Assembly: GCF_014805685.1 (NCBI RefSeq) | Contig: NC_060906.1 | Span: forward strand, 26,105,126-26,169,125 | Length of the DNA stretch: 64,000 nucleotides | Source: Silurus meridionalis | Taxonomy: Eukaryota; Chordata; Actinopteri; Siluriformes; Siluridae | Reading direction: 5' to 3' | In this document: positions 33,816-44,550 of the stretch, piece after piece | How positions within the stretch are numbered: the first letter of the stretch is position 1 | Layout: each line of letters begins with the position of its first letter | Made by a program: the position numbers and the translations under genes | Notes under the pieces: model-generated | Seen by the model: the letters and a program-made list of their open reading frames with translations, nothing else | What the model was told of the DNA's origin: nothing | Databases searched by the model: none

Positions 33816-34329
33816 GTACGAACATCGCTATAATACTGTAGATAAAGGTCAAGTGAAGCCTTGGCTTAAAGGGCACCAGCAGCACAGGTTACATGTATAC
33901 CAGGAGACAGGCGCTGAATGTAGCAGGTCATCGTAGGTTTATAGGCAAGCAGCAGTTCTGTAAGATAGTTTTTTCATGTAGGAGCAAATTATATATACCT
34001 TTTACAGAAAAGATTATTAAGAGTAACATCACATAGGTATGAAAAAAGGCTCAAGGTGCAGTAATGTGCTATGGTCCCTTCTCAGTGTGGTGTGGCGCTG
34101 TAGCTTACAGTAGGTTATGATCATTGGTGGATGTTCATGTGTTCATTTCTACACAATCTATTAGTCGGTGAAAAAGTGCAATATACATTATATTACAACA
34201 ATACTGTAATATTGCAAATTGCAAACATTGCAAACTAATTTAAATTTACCATAACCGTGCAAAAAGGCAACAAGAGGCAGAGACTTGTAATTTGTGCAAC
34301 AGTAAAAAAATGTGCAACAGTAGGCTGTA
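33816..34329. other. NLR intron without recognised element
   Basis: Nothing recognisable on either strand; moderately AT-rich. Confidence 0.5.
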
Positions 34330-35115
34330 ACATTAAGAGGCAGAAAGATGTTGTTCTACACCTCGAGCCGGGCGTAGAAGTCGTTCAGCGCATCTGGGAG
34401 GGAGGCATTACAGTCACAAGCAGGTGATGTTGTCTTGTAGTTCGTGATCGCCTGGTTGCCCTGCCACATGCACCGGGTGTCTCCACTGTCCTGGAAGTGG
34501 CCGTGGATTTTCTTGGCATGTGCGCTTCACCTCTCTGATGGCACGGGACAGTTTGCTGTCTTTAAGGTCGTCTTGTCCCCTGCTCTGAAGGTGGAGTCTC
34601 TTGATTTTAGCAGCGCACCCCCCTTTGCGGTCATCCATGGCTTCTGGTTGGAGCGTGTAGTGATGGTCTTTAAGATGGTCATATCATCAATCACTTGCCA
34701 CTTGTCACTGTTGACAGGTACTCCTCCAAGTTGATAAAATCGCCATTGGTTGCAGCTTCATTGAACATGTCCCAGTCAGAGGGCTAATGTTGAGGGATCA
34801 GGAAAGATCTTCGGAGAAATGGACACCCAGGAATGTAAAGCTAGATAGATGCTTCAATTCAGTCCCATCAATGTAGATTGGAGTGCGAGTGTCTCTCCTA
34901 TCTTGGTCTGCCAGTTGTTTACAATCAGCTCCTTGGTCTTTTAAGTATTAAGTGCAAGATTGTTGTTGGCACACCACAATGTCAGGTGTTAAACCTCTTC
35001 CCAGTAGGCCCCTTCATCATTGTTGCTGATTAGGCCTACCACCGTGGTGTCATCTGCAAACTTGATGATGGAGTTTGTGCCATGCTCAGGTGTGTTGTCG
35101 TGGGTGAGGATGGAA
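34330..35115 (-). mobile_element. LINE RT fragments in permuted order
   Basis: Minus strand first gives the RT active-site block ([24 protein letters not shown]; 35110-34790) and then, 3' of it, the linker that normally precedes RT ([30 protein letters not shown]; 34700-34350). So two truncated copies are joined head to tail or the element was rearranged. Rex1-type by similarity to 1-1735. Confidence 0.65.
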
Positions 35116-35157
35116 GAGTTGCAGTTGTTAGTCCTAGCAGACTGTGGTCTGTTAACC

Positions 35158-35206
35158 TATTAGTCATGGGAGAAGCCGAAAGAAGAAGGAGAAGAAAAAG
35201 AAGTTA
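35158..35206 (+). mobile_element. RTE LINE 3' tail
   Basis: atgggagaagccgaaagaag followed by a GAA-rich tail. Confidence 0.5.
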
Positions 35207-35232
35207 CAATATACTATAGAAGTACAATATAT

Positions 35233-35518
35233 TGGTCACACATTGATCAAGAGTCGTAAACCAGAATTAAGTCAATAAGCTTTAATTGCCTTAGTACAAG
35301 AAGCTGGAGCTTCCAAAGAAGCAAACAGCAGAAAGTGGGTGGGATACAGAGCATAGGTAGTCCAGGCATAATCTTTAGTGTAAACAGTAAGCGAGTGGGA
35401 ATGGGGGCCTTTTTAAGGGTACTGTAGATTGGAGACAGGTGTGGGTAATTGATAGGAAGAAGAGGCTGAGCGAGTGTGCTGAGTGCAGGATGGAGGCGTG
35501 GCTGGTGGTTCTCTGACA
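35233..35518 (-). mobile_element. LTR-like fragment
   Basis: Minus strand starts TGTCAGAGAACC, then GCCACGCCTCC, like the two solo LTRs nearby, with TTAAAAAGG as possible TATA. The left boundary and target-site duplication are not resolved. Confidence 0.5.
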
Positions 35519-35688
35519 ATATCTCCCTTTACAGTTTTATACAATGTTATATGTATTCTTGCCGTTTGTTTTTATAAGAGAAATGCTTAAAAAGGAAGTG
35601 TGTGCCATGCAATTTTAAATATAAACTAATGAGACATGGCTTTTAACCCAGTACTTTTCTGGATTGCTCCAGGACTGATTTCATGTAT

Positions 35689-36661
35689 TTACAGTGAAAC
35701 CCGGTTATGTCGCCGGCCTAGGGGACGCCAAAAAGCGTTGTAACCGATGATCGAGATAAACGAAAACCAATATGCCGGCAATATATTAACGTGCTTGACA
35801 TTTATTTATGTACATGATGTGCGTTATTAAATGAGAATGTGCATGCACGTGTTTTTGGGTTTTTTTTACACAACAGCGTTGCCGCGATTTAATTGATTGT
35901 TCATGCGGATCGAGAAAACCTGTAATGCGGATAAGGAGGCGGAAGCAGAAGTAAACGCAAACAAAGTTTATTGAGAATACTCAGTAGATAATCCACCAAT
36001 ACTTGTAGCGAAGCAGTAATATCCAGTGGTGCGCTCCGGGAGCGCGGTCCACGAAGTTCTGTGAAAGCAAATACAGTTCGTGTAGAGAATCCACGGATCT
36101 GCGCTATGGAAAGCGCTCCACTGGAAAGCAACGGATAAACATGCTGCAGACAGCGTGAACATGGAAAACAGCAGGATCGGGGTAATCCGGGGTGCCGTTG
36201 AGAGAATGCGGAGTCCGAGAAGAAGGGTAGGTAGCGGGATACGTATACACGCTTACACAGACCGCCATTAACCAACACATACGATCATGCACAAACAATA
36301 ACGGACCGCGAGTGTGTGGAGGTGAGGGGCTTAAATAGGAGATGGGATGAGTGAGTGAATGAGAGTCAGGTGTGTGTGATCAGCATGACTGCGAGGAGCG
36401 CACGGGAGAAGAAGCAGGGTGTTTCGGGAATGCCTCCGCTGAAGGGGGCGTGGCAGGGGGATTCCTGACATAACCGATGTTAAGTGGCAAATTTGCCCCG
36501 CTTGTGCTCGAGATATTAGGGTTCCGCGACATAAAAAAATCGACATAACTGATAAAAAAATGCTAAGACAAAGCGAGAATTTGCCGATTCCACTTCAAAA
36601 ACGTCGACTTAATAGGGTTGGCGAGTTAACCGAGGTGGAGATAAGTGGGTTCCACTGTATA
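35689..36661. mobile_element. Pogo-like MITE containing a solo LTR
   Basis: Ends are TACAGTGAAACCCGGTTATG at the left and the inverted CAGTGGAACCCACTTATC at the right, both next to TA, the Tc1/pogo-type target. Inside are duplicated, inverted words on the cgacataacc theme. There is no transposase, so it is non-autonomous. It is split by a 550-bp LTR at 35921-36470. Confidence 0.65.
35921..36470 (-). mobile_element. Solo LTR (Gypsy-like)
   Basis: Minus strand TGTCAGGAATCCCCCTGCCA to GCATTACA; flanks aaacc and taacc, a 5-bp target-site duplication with one mismatch. Contains TATTTAAG as a likely promoter TATA element (minus strand). Confidence 0.7.
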
Positions 36662-37063
36662 TATGAAAAAAAAAACAATTTAAATTTAGGAAATTTATTT
36701 TCTCTGTACTTAATTATATTTAACTTTCTATACATTATTATTTTTTGGAGCAATATCAACTTTGAATAATGCACAGTAAAGCTCAAAGTGTCTATTTAAA
36801 TTGTGTATGTAGCCCACTTTTATCAGGAACTGTTAACATTTAAATTTAGGTAGGGCATTTCAGCTGTGAGTCCTAAAAGTGGTGGCGAAGACTAACAGGG
36901 TAATGAGAAAGTCCAAGGTCCAGTTGCAGAGTTAAGGGCTGATGCCAATATAAAGTCATTATGTTTATTAAGCATGTGCTTCACATCCAACTATCCAATA
37001 TGTAAGGAGGATTTCCTATGAATCCTGTGTTTTTATTTGACATATTTCCTTTGCTTTCTCAAC

Positions 37064-37240
37064 TATGCGTGACTGTAAGATTTCAGATGCAGGTTTTATT
37101 GCTGTGGCTTCAGCTCTGAAGTCAAACCCCTCATCACAGCTGAGAGAACTTAATCTGAACGGTAATAAAACAGGAAAATCAGGAATGAAGATGCTCTCTG
37201 CACTTCTGAACGATCCACTTCATAAACTGGAGACACTACA
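37064..37240 (+). pseudogene. NLR LRR exon C, acceptor lost
   Basis: 177-nt LRR exon (MRDCKISDAGFIAVASAL, then QLRELNLNGNKTGKSGMKML) with a good donor (gtgagtcc at 37241). Where the acceptor AG should stand the sequence is ctttctcaac, so the AG has mutated to AC. Unless a cryptic acceptor is used, the exon would be skipped. It is in phase with the previous exons. Confidence 0.7.
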
Positions 37241-37879
37241 GTGAGTCCCTGTATTACAACTAGTCTGTTTATTGTAATCCAGAAGGGAATAAACTGACAG
37301 TGTTTATCATATGTTCATGTTTATTTACAGCGTTACCATGAGAACCATCCAGTATGAGACTTACACAGACGATGTTGAGGACTGAATGAAGATTTAAAGG
37401 GTCCAGTAACAATCATTATCATGTGCATTATCACGTTTTTATATTTTTTACATATTCTGTTTCAGTCTTCTGTTGAACTGTATCATTTGCCATATTACTC
37501 TTTACGATAATGAAATATCTAAAGAACTAAAATTAACCAGGTAGAAAAGAATGTACACAGGAAAGGAAATTAAATGGAAGCTTCATCTATTAAGTAAATT
37601 GATCAGCTTTGGTCCTGCAAGCCAGTGAAAAGAAGAAAGTGTGACTGTATTGGAAAAGCTACTTATTATTAAGTGACAGTTACACAAACTCAGGAAAATA
37701 TAATTGTAGTGACATTCGCTAACCAATGAGTTCTTTACACTTACTTTTTTTCAAAAAGCACATGATTGAAAAAAATGAAGCTTGATGCTACCAGGTCATC
37801 AGTTTGTACATGTGGATGTTAATATTTTGATATACAGCAGCTATAGTTTGTTTTTTGGAAGCTAAGAATTTTACTACAG
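37241..37879. other. NLR intron or 3' flank without recognised element
   Basis: AT-rich; no following exon of the NLR gene is recognisable. Confidence 0.4.
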
Positions 37880-39515
37880 ACTTAAAAGTAGGCAGGAGTA
37901 CAAGGAGATGCAGCAGCAGGAAAAGAGGGATGTGGCGAAGGCCAAAGAAAAGGCATATGAGGAGCTGTATGAGAGGTTGGACACTAAGGAAGGAGAAAAG
38001 GATTTATACCGATTGGCCAGGCAGAGGGACCGAGCTGGGAAGGATGTGCTGCAAATTAGAGCAATAAAGGATGGAGATGGAAATGTGTTGACTAGTGAGG
38101 AGAGTGTGTTGAGAAGGTGGAGGGAGGATTTTGAGCAGCTGATGAATGAGGAAAATAAAAGAGAGAGAGAAGGTTGGATGGTGTGGAGTTGGTGAAGCAG
38201 GAAGTGTATAGGATTAGTAAGGAGGAAGTGAGAGCAGCGATTAAGAGGATGAAGAGTGAAAAGTCGGTTTGAGCAGATGACATACCGGTAGAAGCGTGGA
38301 GATGTTTAGGAGAGATGCAGTGGAGTTTTTAACCAGATTGTTTAACAGGATTTTGGAAGGTGAGAAGATGCCTGAGGAATGGAGAAGGAGTGTGCTGGTA
38401 CCGATCTTTAAGAATAAGGGAGATGTGCAGACCTGCAGTAACTACAGGGGAATTAAGTTGATCAGTCACACCATGAAGTTATGGGAAAGAGTAGTGGAAG
38501 CCAGGCTGAGAGAAGAGGTGACCATCTGTGAGCAGCAGTATGGTTTCATGCCGAGGGAGAGCACCACAGACGCATTATTTGCTTTGAGAATGTTGGTGGA
38601 GAAGTATAGAGAAGGTCAGAAGGAGTTGCATTGTGTGTTTGTGGATTTAGGGAAAGTGTATGACATAGTGCCAAGAGAGGAGTTGTGGTGGTGTGTGAGA
38701 GAAGTATGTATGAGGACAGTGTGACAGCAGTGAAGTGTGCAGTAGGAACGACAGACTGGTTCAGGGTGAAGGTTGGACTGCATCAAGCATCGGCTCTAAG
38801 CCCTTTCCTGTTTGCAGTGGTGATGGACAGGTTGAAGGACAGACATGTCAGACATGAGTCTCCCTGGACTATGATGTTTGTGGATGATATTGTGATTTGT
38901 GGTGAGAGTAGGGAGCAGGGGAAGAAGAGCCTGGAGGTGGAGGTACGTGCTGGAAAAAGCGGTGGAGAAGGTGGAGGAGTTCAGGTACCTGGGACCAACA
39001 GTGCAAAGTAATGAAGAGTGTGTTAGAGAAGTGAAGAAAAGAGTGCAGGCAGGGTGGAGTGGGTGGAGAAGAGTGATAGCAGGAGTGATTTGTGATAGAA
39101 GAGTATCTGTGAGAGTGAAAGGGAAAGTTTATAGGACTGTGGTAAGACCTGAGGTAGCAGAGCTGAAGCTGTTTAGATGTTCATTGGGGGGAAGATGATG
39201 GACAGGATTAGAAATGAGTTTATTAGAGGGACAGCACATGTAGGACGTTTTGGAGACAAGGTGAGGGAGGTGAGATTGAGATGGTTTGGACATGTGCAGA
39301 GGAGGGACATGGGGTATATCAGTAGGAGATGCTGAGGATGGAGACACCAGGAAGGAGGAAAAGATGAAGACCAAGGAGGAGGTTTATGAATGTGGTGAGG
39401 GAAGACATGCAGGAAGTTGATTTGAAAGAGGTAGATGTAGAGGACAGGGGGGGATGGAGACAGATGATCCGCTGTTGAGACTCCTAATGGGAGAAGCCGA
39501 AAGTAAAAGAAGAAG
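37880..39515 (+). mobile_element. RTE-type LINE, most complete copy
   Basis: Plus-strand frames give QQEKRDVAKAKEKAYEELYE, EFLTRLFNRILEGEKMPEEW, RRSVLVPIFKNKGDVQTCSN, FVDLGKVYDIVPREELWW, MMFVDDIVICGESREQ (FVDD) and YLGPTVQSNEECVREVKK. It ends in gacagatgatccgctgttg, then cctaatgggagaagccgaaa. The endonuclease is missing (5' truncation), and frameshifts near 38200, 38700 and 38900 inactivate it. Useful reference for the interrupted copy at 24738-29330. Confidence 0.85.
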
Positions 39516-39676
39516 TAGGAAAATTTTACTACAGACTTGGTCTTCAAAGAGAGAGTCATGATTTTTTTTGTCCCATGCGCTTTTTACCACCTTGGGGAAA
39601 GTTGGTGCAGTCTGTTTAAATTGATATGTGGTTAAATGCATAAATACATCCAGAGGCTTATTAATTAATTCAATTT

Positions 39677-39772
39677 ATTGAACTAAAGAAAAATTAATTG
39701 TGAAAGATAAAAGAAACATTTGTACAGTTAAATGTTTCTTTTATTTTCACAATTCATTTTCTTTAGTTCAAT
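39677..39772. repeat. Near-perfect 45-bp inverted repeat (hairpin)
   Basis: Left arm 39677-39721 (attgaactaaagaaaaatta...) pairs with right arm 39730-39772 (...cattttctttagttcaat), separated by 8 nt. There are only a few mismatches/indels. AT-rich; it could be a fold-back MITE core. Confidence 0.85.
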
Positions 39773-39779
39773 AGGCATT

Positions 39780-40500
39780 TAATTTTCACATATACACTAC
39801 ATCACAGTAAAAAAAATGATCACATAACCCAGATTGTTAGGAAGCTGGGGACAGAGCAGGGTCAGCCATGATACAGCAGAGAAATTGAAGAAACATATTA
39901 AACATCTATTTACAGAAATCATCACAGTACAGAAAGTAATGAATGAGGTGTTGCATATATTTAACTCTTTTCTGAGGTCATAGGTCACTTCAACCAATAA
40001 ACAAACAGAGAAACTATGCAGTCTTCATTACTACACAACTGTACACTGTACAGTACATGTACTCACTATAAATGTGATACAGTGAACTGAATTTTTACCA
40101 ATTTACACTTATTTCATCTCGCTTTATTCTTAAAAATGTTTTTTGTGTGTGTTTGAATTGTGGGGAGGAGGATTTACAGCTTAAAAAACAAATTTAAATA
40201 CTGCGATAAACAGGGGTTTACTGTATATGTGACAGGACAACACAAATTCTAGTATATTTAAAATTTTCTTCTTCTTTGTATTTTTACTTTTACTGTTTGT
40301 AGTTTTTTTTTATTGTAATTATGTAATTGGATGGTGACATCACTGCTGTCTATCAGTCTGAATGCCCAATGTGAGGGACAACTGTAGTGACTGAATATTG
40401 TATAATTGGGGTTGTTTTGTGTTGTTTTAATACACTAACTAATGCATATGCACTTTCTATTTCACTTTCTACCCTAACCCTAACCCTAACTTTCTATTTT
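39780..40500. other. AT-rich stretch with three telomere-type repeats
   Basis: No gene recognised. At 40473-40491 there are three CCCTAA units in tandem. Confidence 0.6.
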
Positions 40501-40821
40501 ACAAAAGGTCAATAAACGCGTGTAATGGATATGAGAAAGCCTTTGGTAAAAACTTGGTAAAAAACTTTTTTCAATGTACGGTTGTTCAACCATATATAGC
40601 TGACACAGTACACAGTCAAATAAAACAACGTTCCTCCTGAACCCTGGTGCTACATAAACAATCCATCACAGAAAACACGGGGCTAAAGACAAGTAAGTTC
40701 AGTTCAGTTCATTTCAGTTCTGTGTTAAGAAGCCTGATGGCTTGAGGGAAGAAACTGTTGCACAGTCTGAATGTGACAGCCCAAATGCTTCAGAACCACT
40801 ACCCTGATGGCAGGATGGTGA

Positions 40822-40860
<39 letters not shown>

Positions 40861-40861
40861 C

Positions 40862-41215
40862 AGGTATTTCAATTCAATTCAATTCATTTTTATTTGTATT
40901 GCGCTTTTAACAATGAACATTGTCTCAAAGCAGCTTTACACAGATAATGTGGTGATTAAATGTAAATATGTTCTTTGTAAGTATGTTTGTCTCTGATGAG
41001 CAACTGTGGTGAAGGAAAAACTCCCGAGATGGCATAAGGAAGAAACCTTGAGAGGAACCAGACTCAAGAGGAACCCATCCTCATCTGGTTGCACCAAATG
41101 TCCATTTGAAGCATATATACAAAGTTGCGGGTACAGTGATGATGATCAGAAGTGAACTGCACTCCCGAGTCAGTGCAGCAGACCGCCGACACCATGTGGG
41201 TATGTGGGATCGTCA
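40862..41215 (-). mobile_element. L2 3' end (copy 1 of the duplication)
   Basis: Minus strand matches the L2 3' UTR at 46600-46905, ending in the (ATTGA)n-type tail. It is joined at about 41200 to Rex1-like DNA. Repeated at 42182-42530. Confidence 0.7.
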
Positions 41216-41715
41216 ACAATGCTGTTGGCTTTGCGGATGCAGCGTGTGGTGTAAATGTCCGTCATAGAGGGGAGAGAGACTCCGATGATCTCAGTTGTCC
41301 TCACTATCCTCTGTAGGGTCTTGAATGCTTCCTTAGCATTAGCGCTAGGTGGAATGTACACTCCGAACAAAACCGGTGGTGAATTCCCAGGGTAAATAAA
41401 AGGTCTACATCTCACAACCATAAACTCCAACAGTGATGAGCAGTAGGTAAAAATGAAGACAGAGTTCTTACACCATTCCGTGTTGATAATAAACACACAG
41501 ACCACCGCCGCAAGTCTTACCACACAGAGCTGTGCTCACGCTGAGTAGCTTGTTGGAGTCTGGTGTAGTCCAATTTATTGTCCAGGGAGCAGACATTTGC
41601 AAGCCAGAGATGGTAGAGCAGGCCGGCTAGGGTTGACTTTAGCCTAGCACTAGCCTCTGCTCGCTTTCCGAGCCTCCGCTTCCTCACGCAGTGCTTTCAA
41701 TTTCCCCTATTCCGT
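41200..41715 (-). mobile_element. Rex1-like LINE, RT C-terminus fused to 5' UTR
   Basis: Minus strand includes LQRIVRTTEIIGVSLPSMTD and IYTTRCIRKANSIVDDPTYP from the RT C-terminus, here followed in reverse order by 5'-UTR-like sequence. So it is an internally deleted element like 1-1735. Repeated at 42530-43080. Confidence 0.65.
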
Positions 41716-42138
41716 TCGTCCGTCTGCAGGTGATGCCAAGGTCGTGTAGCTCAAAAATTGTGTCAAATCAAATTTTATTTGTCACATACACATACATACA
41801 GAGTATGACATGCAGTGAAATGCTTTTTACAGTGGTCAATAAACACATGTAATGGATATGAGAAAGCCTTTGGTAAAAACTTGGTAAAAACTTTTTCAAT
41901 GTACGGTTGTTCAACCATATATAGCTGACACAGTACACAGTCAAATAAAACAACGTTCCTCCTGAACCCTGGTGCTACATAAACAATCCATCACAGAAAA
42001 CACGGGCTAAAGACAAGTAAGTTCAGTTCAGTTCATTTCAGTTCTGTGTTAAGAAGCCTGATGGCTTGAGGGAAGAAACTGCTGCACAGTCTAAATGTGA
42101 CGTGAATGAGAACCGCTACCCTGATGGCAGGATGGTGA

Positions 42139-42175
<37 letters not shown>

Positions 42176-43319
42176 CAGGTATTTCAATTCAATTCAATTC
42201 ATTTTATTTGTATTGCGCTTTTAACAATGAACATTGTCTCAAAGCAGCTTTACACAGATAATGTGGTGATTAAATGTAAATGTGTGTGTGTGTGTGTTCT
42301 TTGTAAGTATGTTTGTCTCTGATGAGCAACTGTGGTGAAGGAAAAACTCCCGAGATGGCATAAGGAAGAAACCTTGAGAGGAACCAGACTCAAGAGGGAA
42401 CCCATCCTCATCTGGGTTGCACCAAATGTCCATTTGAAGCATATATACAAAGTTGCGGGGTACAGTGATGATGATCAGAAGTGAACTGCACTCCCGAGTC
42501 AGTGCAGCAGACCGCCGACACCATGTGGGTATGTGGGATCGTCAACAATGCTGTTGGCTTTGCGGATGCAGCGTGTGGTGTAAATGTCCATCATAGAGGG
42601 AGAGAGACTCGATGATCTCAGTTGTCCTCACTATCCTCTGTAGGGTCTTGAATGCTTCCTTAGCATTAGCGCTAGGTGGAATGTACACTCCGAGCACAAA
42701 ACCGGTGGTGAATTCCCACGGTAAATTAAAGGTCTACATCTCACAACCATAAACTCCAACAGTGATGAGCAGTAGGTAAAAATGAAGACAGAGTTCTTAC
42801 ACCATTCCGTGTTGATGTAAACACACAGACCACCGCAGCAAGTCTTACCACACAGAGCTGTGCTCACGCTGAGTAGCTTGTTGGAGTCTGGTGTAGTCCA
42901 ATTTATTGTCCAGGGAGCAGACATTTGCAAGCCAGAGAGATGGTAGAGCAGGCCGGCTAGGGTTGACTTTTAGCCTAGCACTAGCCTCTGCTCGCTTTCC
43001 GAGCCTCCGCTTCCTCACGCAGTGCTTTCAATTTCCCCTATTCCGTTCGTCCGTCTGCAGGTGATGCCAAGGTCGTGTAGCTCAAAAATTGTGTCAAATC
43101 AAATTTTATTTGTCACATACACATACATACAGAGTATGACATGCAGTGAAATGCTTTTTACAGTGGTCCGGCATGAGGGAATAGGATGGGGAGAAAAATA
43201 AACCAAGAAAAGGAAGGCAGATAAATAAAGAGTATAAAGATATATATGAGAAAAAAAGTGTATAAACAAGGTATGCTTATGACAGTAAAACAGTAAAACA
43301 GTCAAAATTTAAGCTGGTT

Positions 43320-44130
43320 GATGTGATTGTCCTTAATGTGACCGTGTGCAGTATGGTGTGGTATAAAGTGAATGTGTGCGGTGTGGTGTGGTATAAAGTA
43401 TGCGTGTGCGGTATGGTGTGGTATAAAGTGAAAGTGTGTAATGTGGTATAAAGTGACCATGTGCGGTGTAGTGTGGTATAAATTGGCCGTGTGTGTGGTG
43501 TGGTATAAAGTATACGTGTGTGGTATAAAGTGAAAGTGTGTGGTGTGGTATAAAGTGACCGTGTGTGGTGTGGTATAAAGTGACCGTGTGTGGTGTGGTA
43601 TAAAGTGAACATATGCGGTATGGTGTGGTATAAAGTGAACGTGTGTGGTGTGGTGTGGTATAAAGTATGCCTGTGCGGTATGGTGTGGTATAAAGTGAAA
43701 GTGTGTGGTGTGGTATAAAGTGACCATGTGCGGTGTAGTGTGGTATAAAGTGAGCGTGTGTGGTGTGGTATAAAGTATACGTGTGTGGTATAAAGTGAAA
43801 ATGTGTGGTGTGGTATAAAGTGACCGTGTGTGGTGTGGTATAAAGTGAGCGTGTGTGGTGTGGTATAAAGTGGCGTGTGCAGTAGGGTGTGGTATAAAGT
43901 GACCATGTGCGGTGTAGTGTGGTATAAAGTATGCGTGTGCGGTATGGTGTGGTATAAAGTGAAAGTGTGGTGTGGTATAAAGTGAACGTGTGCGGTGTGG
44001 TGTGGTATAAAGTATGCGTGCGGTATGGTGTGGTATAAAGTGACCGTGTGCGGTATGGTGTGGTATAAAGTGACGGTGCAGTGTGGTGTGGTATAAAGTG
44101 ACCGTGTGCGGTGTGGTGTGGTATAAAGTG
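43320..44130. repeat. Minisatellite with a TATAAAG in every unit
   Basis: About 30 copies of a 20-30 bp unit built on gtgtggtataaagtgaccgt, with variants tatgcgtgtgcgg and gaaagtgtg. The His/Thr/Tyr-rich minus-strand frames are by-products. Confidence 0.93.
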
Positions 44131-44159
44131 CACTGTGCTGTGCGAGTCCAGAGATTAAA

Positions 44160-44550
44160 GTGTTGTAGTACGGAAAGAAAAATATTTGCAGAAGTGTGAT
44201 GATGGAGAGAGTGGATCAGTTTTTAGATCCTGGGTGTTTCCTGGTTTAAACTCCGAATGGCCTGCGGGAAGAAGCTCCTCCTCATTCTCTCTGTGCTTTC
44301 AGGGAGCGGAAACGTTTCCCTGAACGCAACAAAGAAAAGAGTCCATTGTTGGGATGGATGAGGTCCTTCATAATCTTCCTGGATCTGGTCCTGCACCGCG
44401 TGCTGTAGATGTCCTGCAGGTTAGGGAGCTCGGTGTGGATGGTACGTTCAGCTGAACGCACCACCCTCTGGAGGGCTCGTCTGTCCTGCATGGTGCTGTT
44501 CCCGAACCAGGAAGTGATGCTACCCATCAGAACGCTCTCAATGGTGCAAG
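44160..44550 (-). mobile_element. Rex1/Babar-like LINE 3' part
   Basis: Minus-strand frame 44557-44282 reads TIESVLMGSITSWFGNSTMQ, DRRALQRVVRSAERTI, LQDIYSTRCRTRSRKIMKDL and LLRSGKRFRSL, the conserved C-terminus of Rex1-type LINE ORF2. Confidence 0.8.

Larger units (their letters stand above)
20869..37240 (+). pseudogene. NLR gene (FISNA-NACHT-LRR, NLRC3/NLRP12-like), damaged
   Basis: Exons in order: 20869-20919 (ATG 20879), 21152-21259, 21566-21703, 22035-22108, 22443-24217, 31226-31399, 33642-33815, 37064-37240. All joined phases agree (2,2,2,1,2,2,2). The product would be a cytosolic innate-immune NTPase of the fish-expanded NLR family: short repeated N-terminal peptides, FISNA, NACHT, winged-helix region, then LRRs. 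Three defects argue against a normal product: a two-base loss in the NACHT exon near 23055-23072, an exon end where one splice choice creates TAG, and a last LRR exon without an AG acceptor. A sequencing error could explain the first. No terminal exon was found. Confidence 0.75.
40508..43168. repeat. Two-copy tandem duplication, 1.33 kb unit
   Basis: Copy 1 is 40508-41835 and copy 2 41837-43168. Equivalent points are 1329 bp apart (ttgcggatgc at 41231 and 42560). Each copy holds a Rex1-like LINE 3' end, a (GT)n run (40826-40859; 42144-42174), an L2 3' end in minus orientation (ttcaattcaattca), a Rex1-type RT C-terminus and a LINE 5'-UTR-like piece. Copies differ by small indels and a (TG)n expansion at 42282-42297. 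Confidence 0.9.

Noticed and set aside
43277..44133. 266-codon and related minus-strand frames
   Set aside because: Minisatellite by-products.
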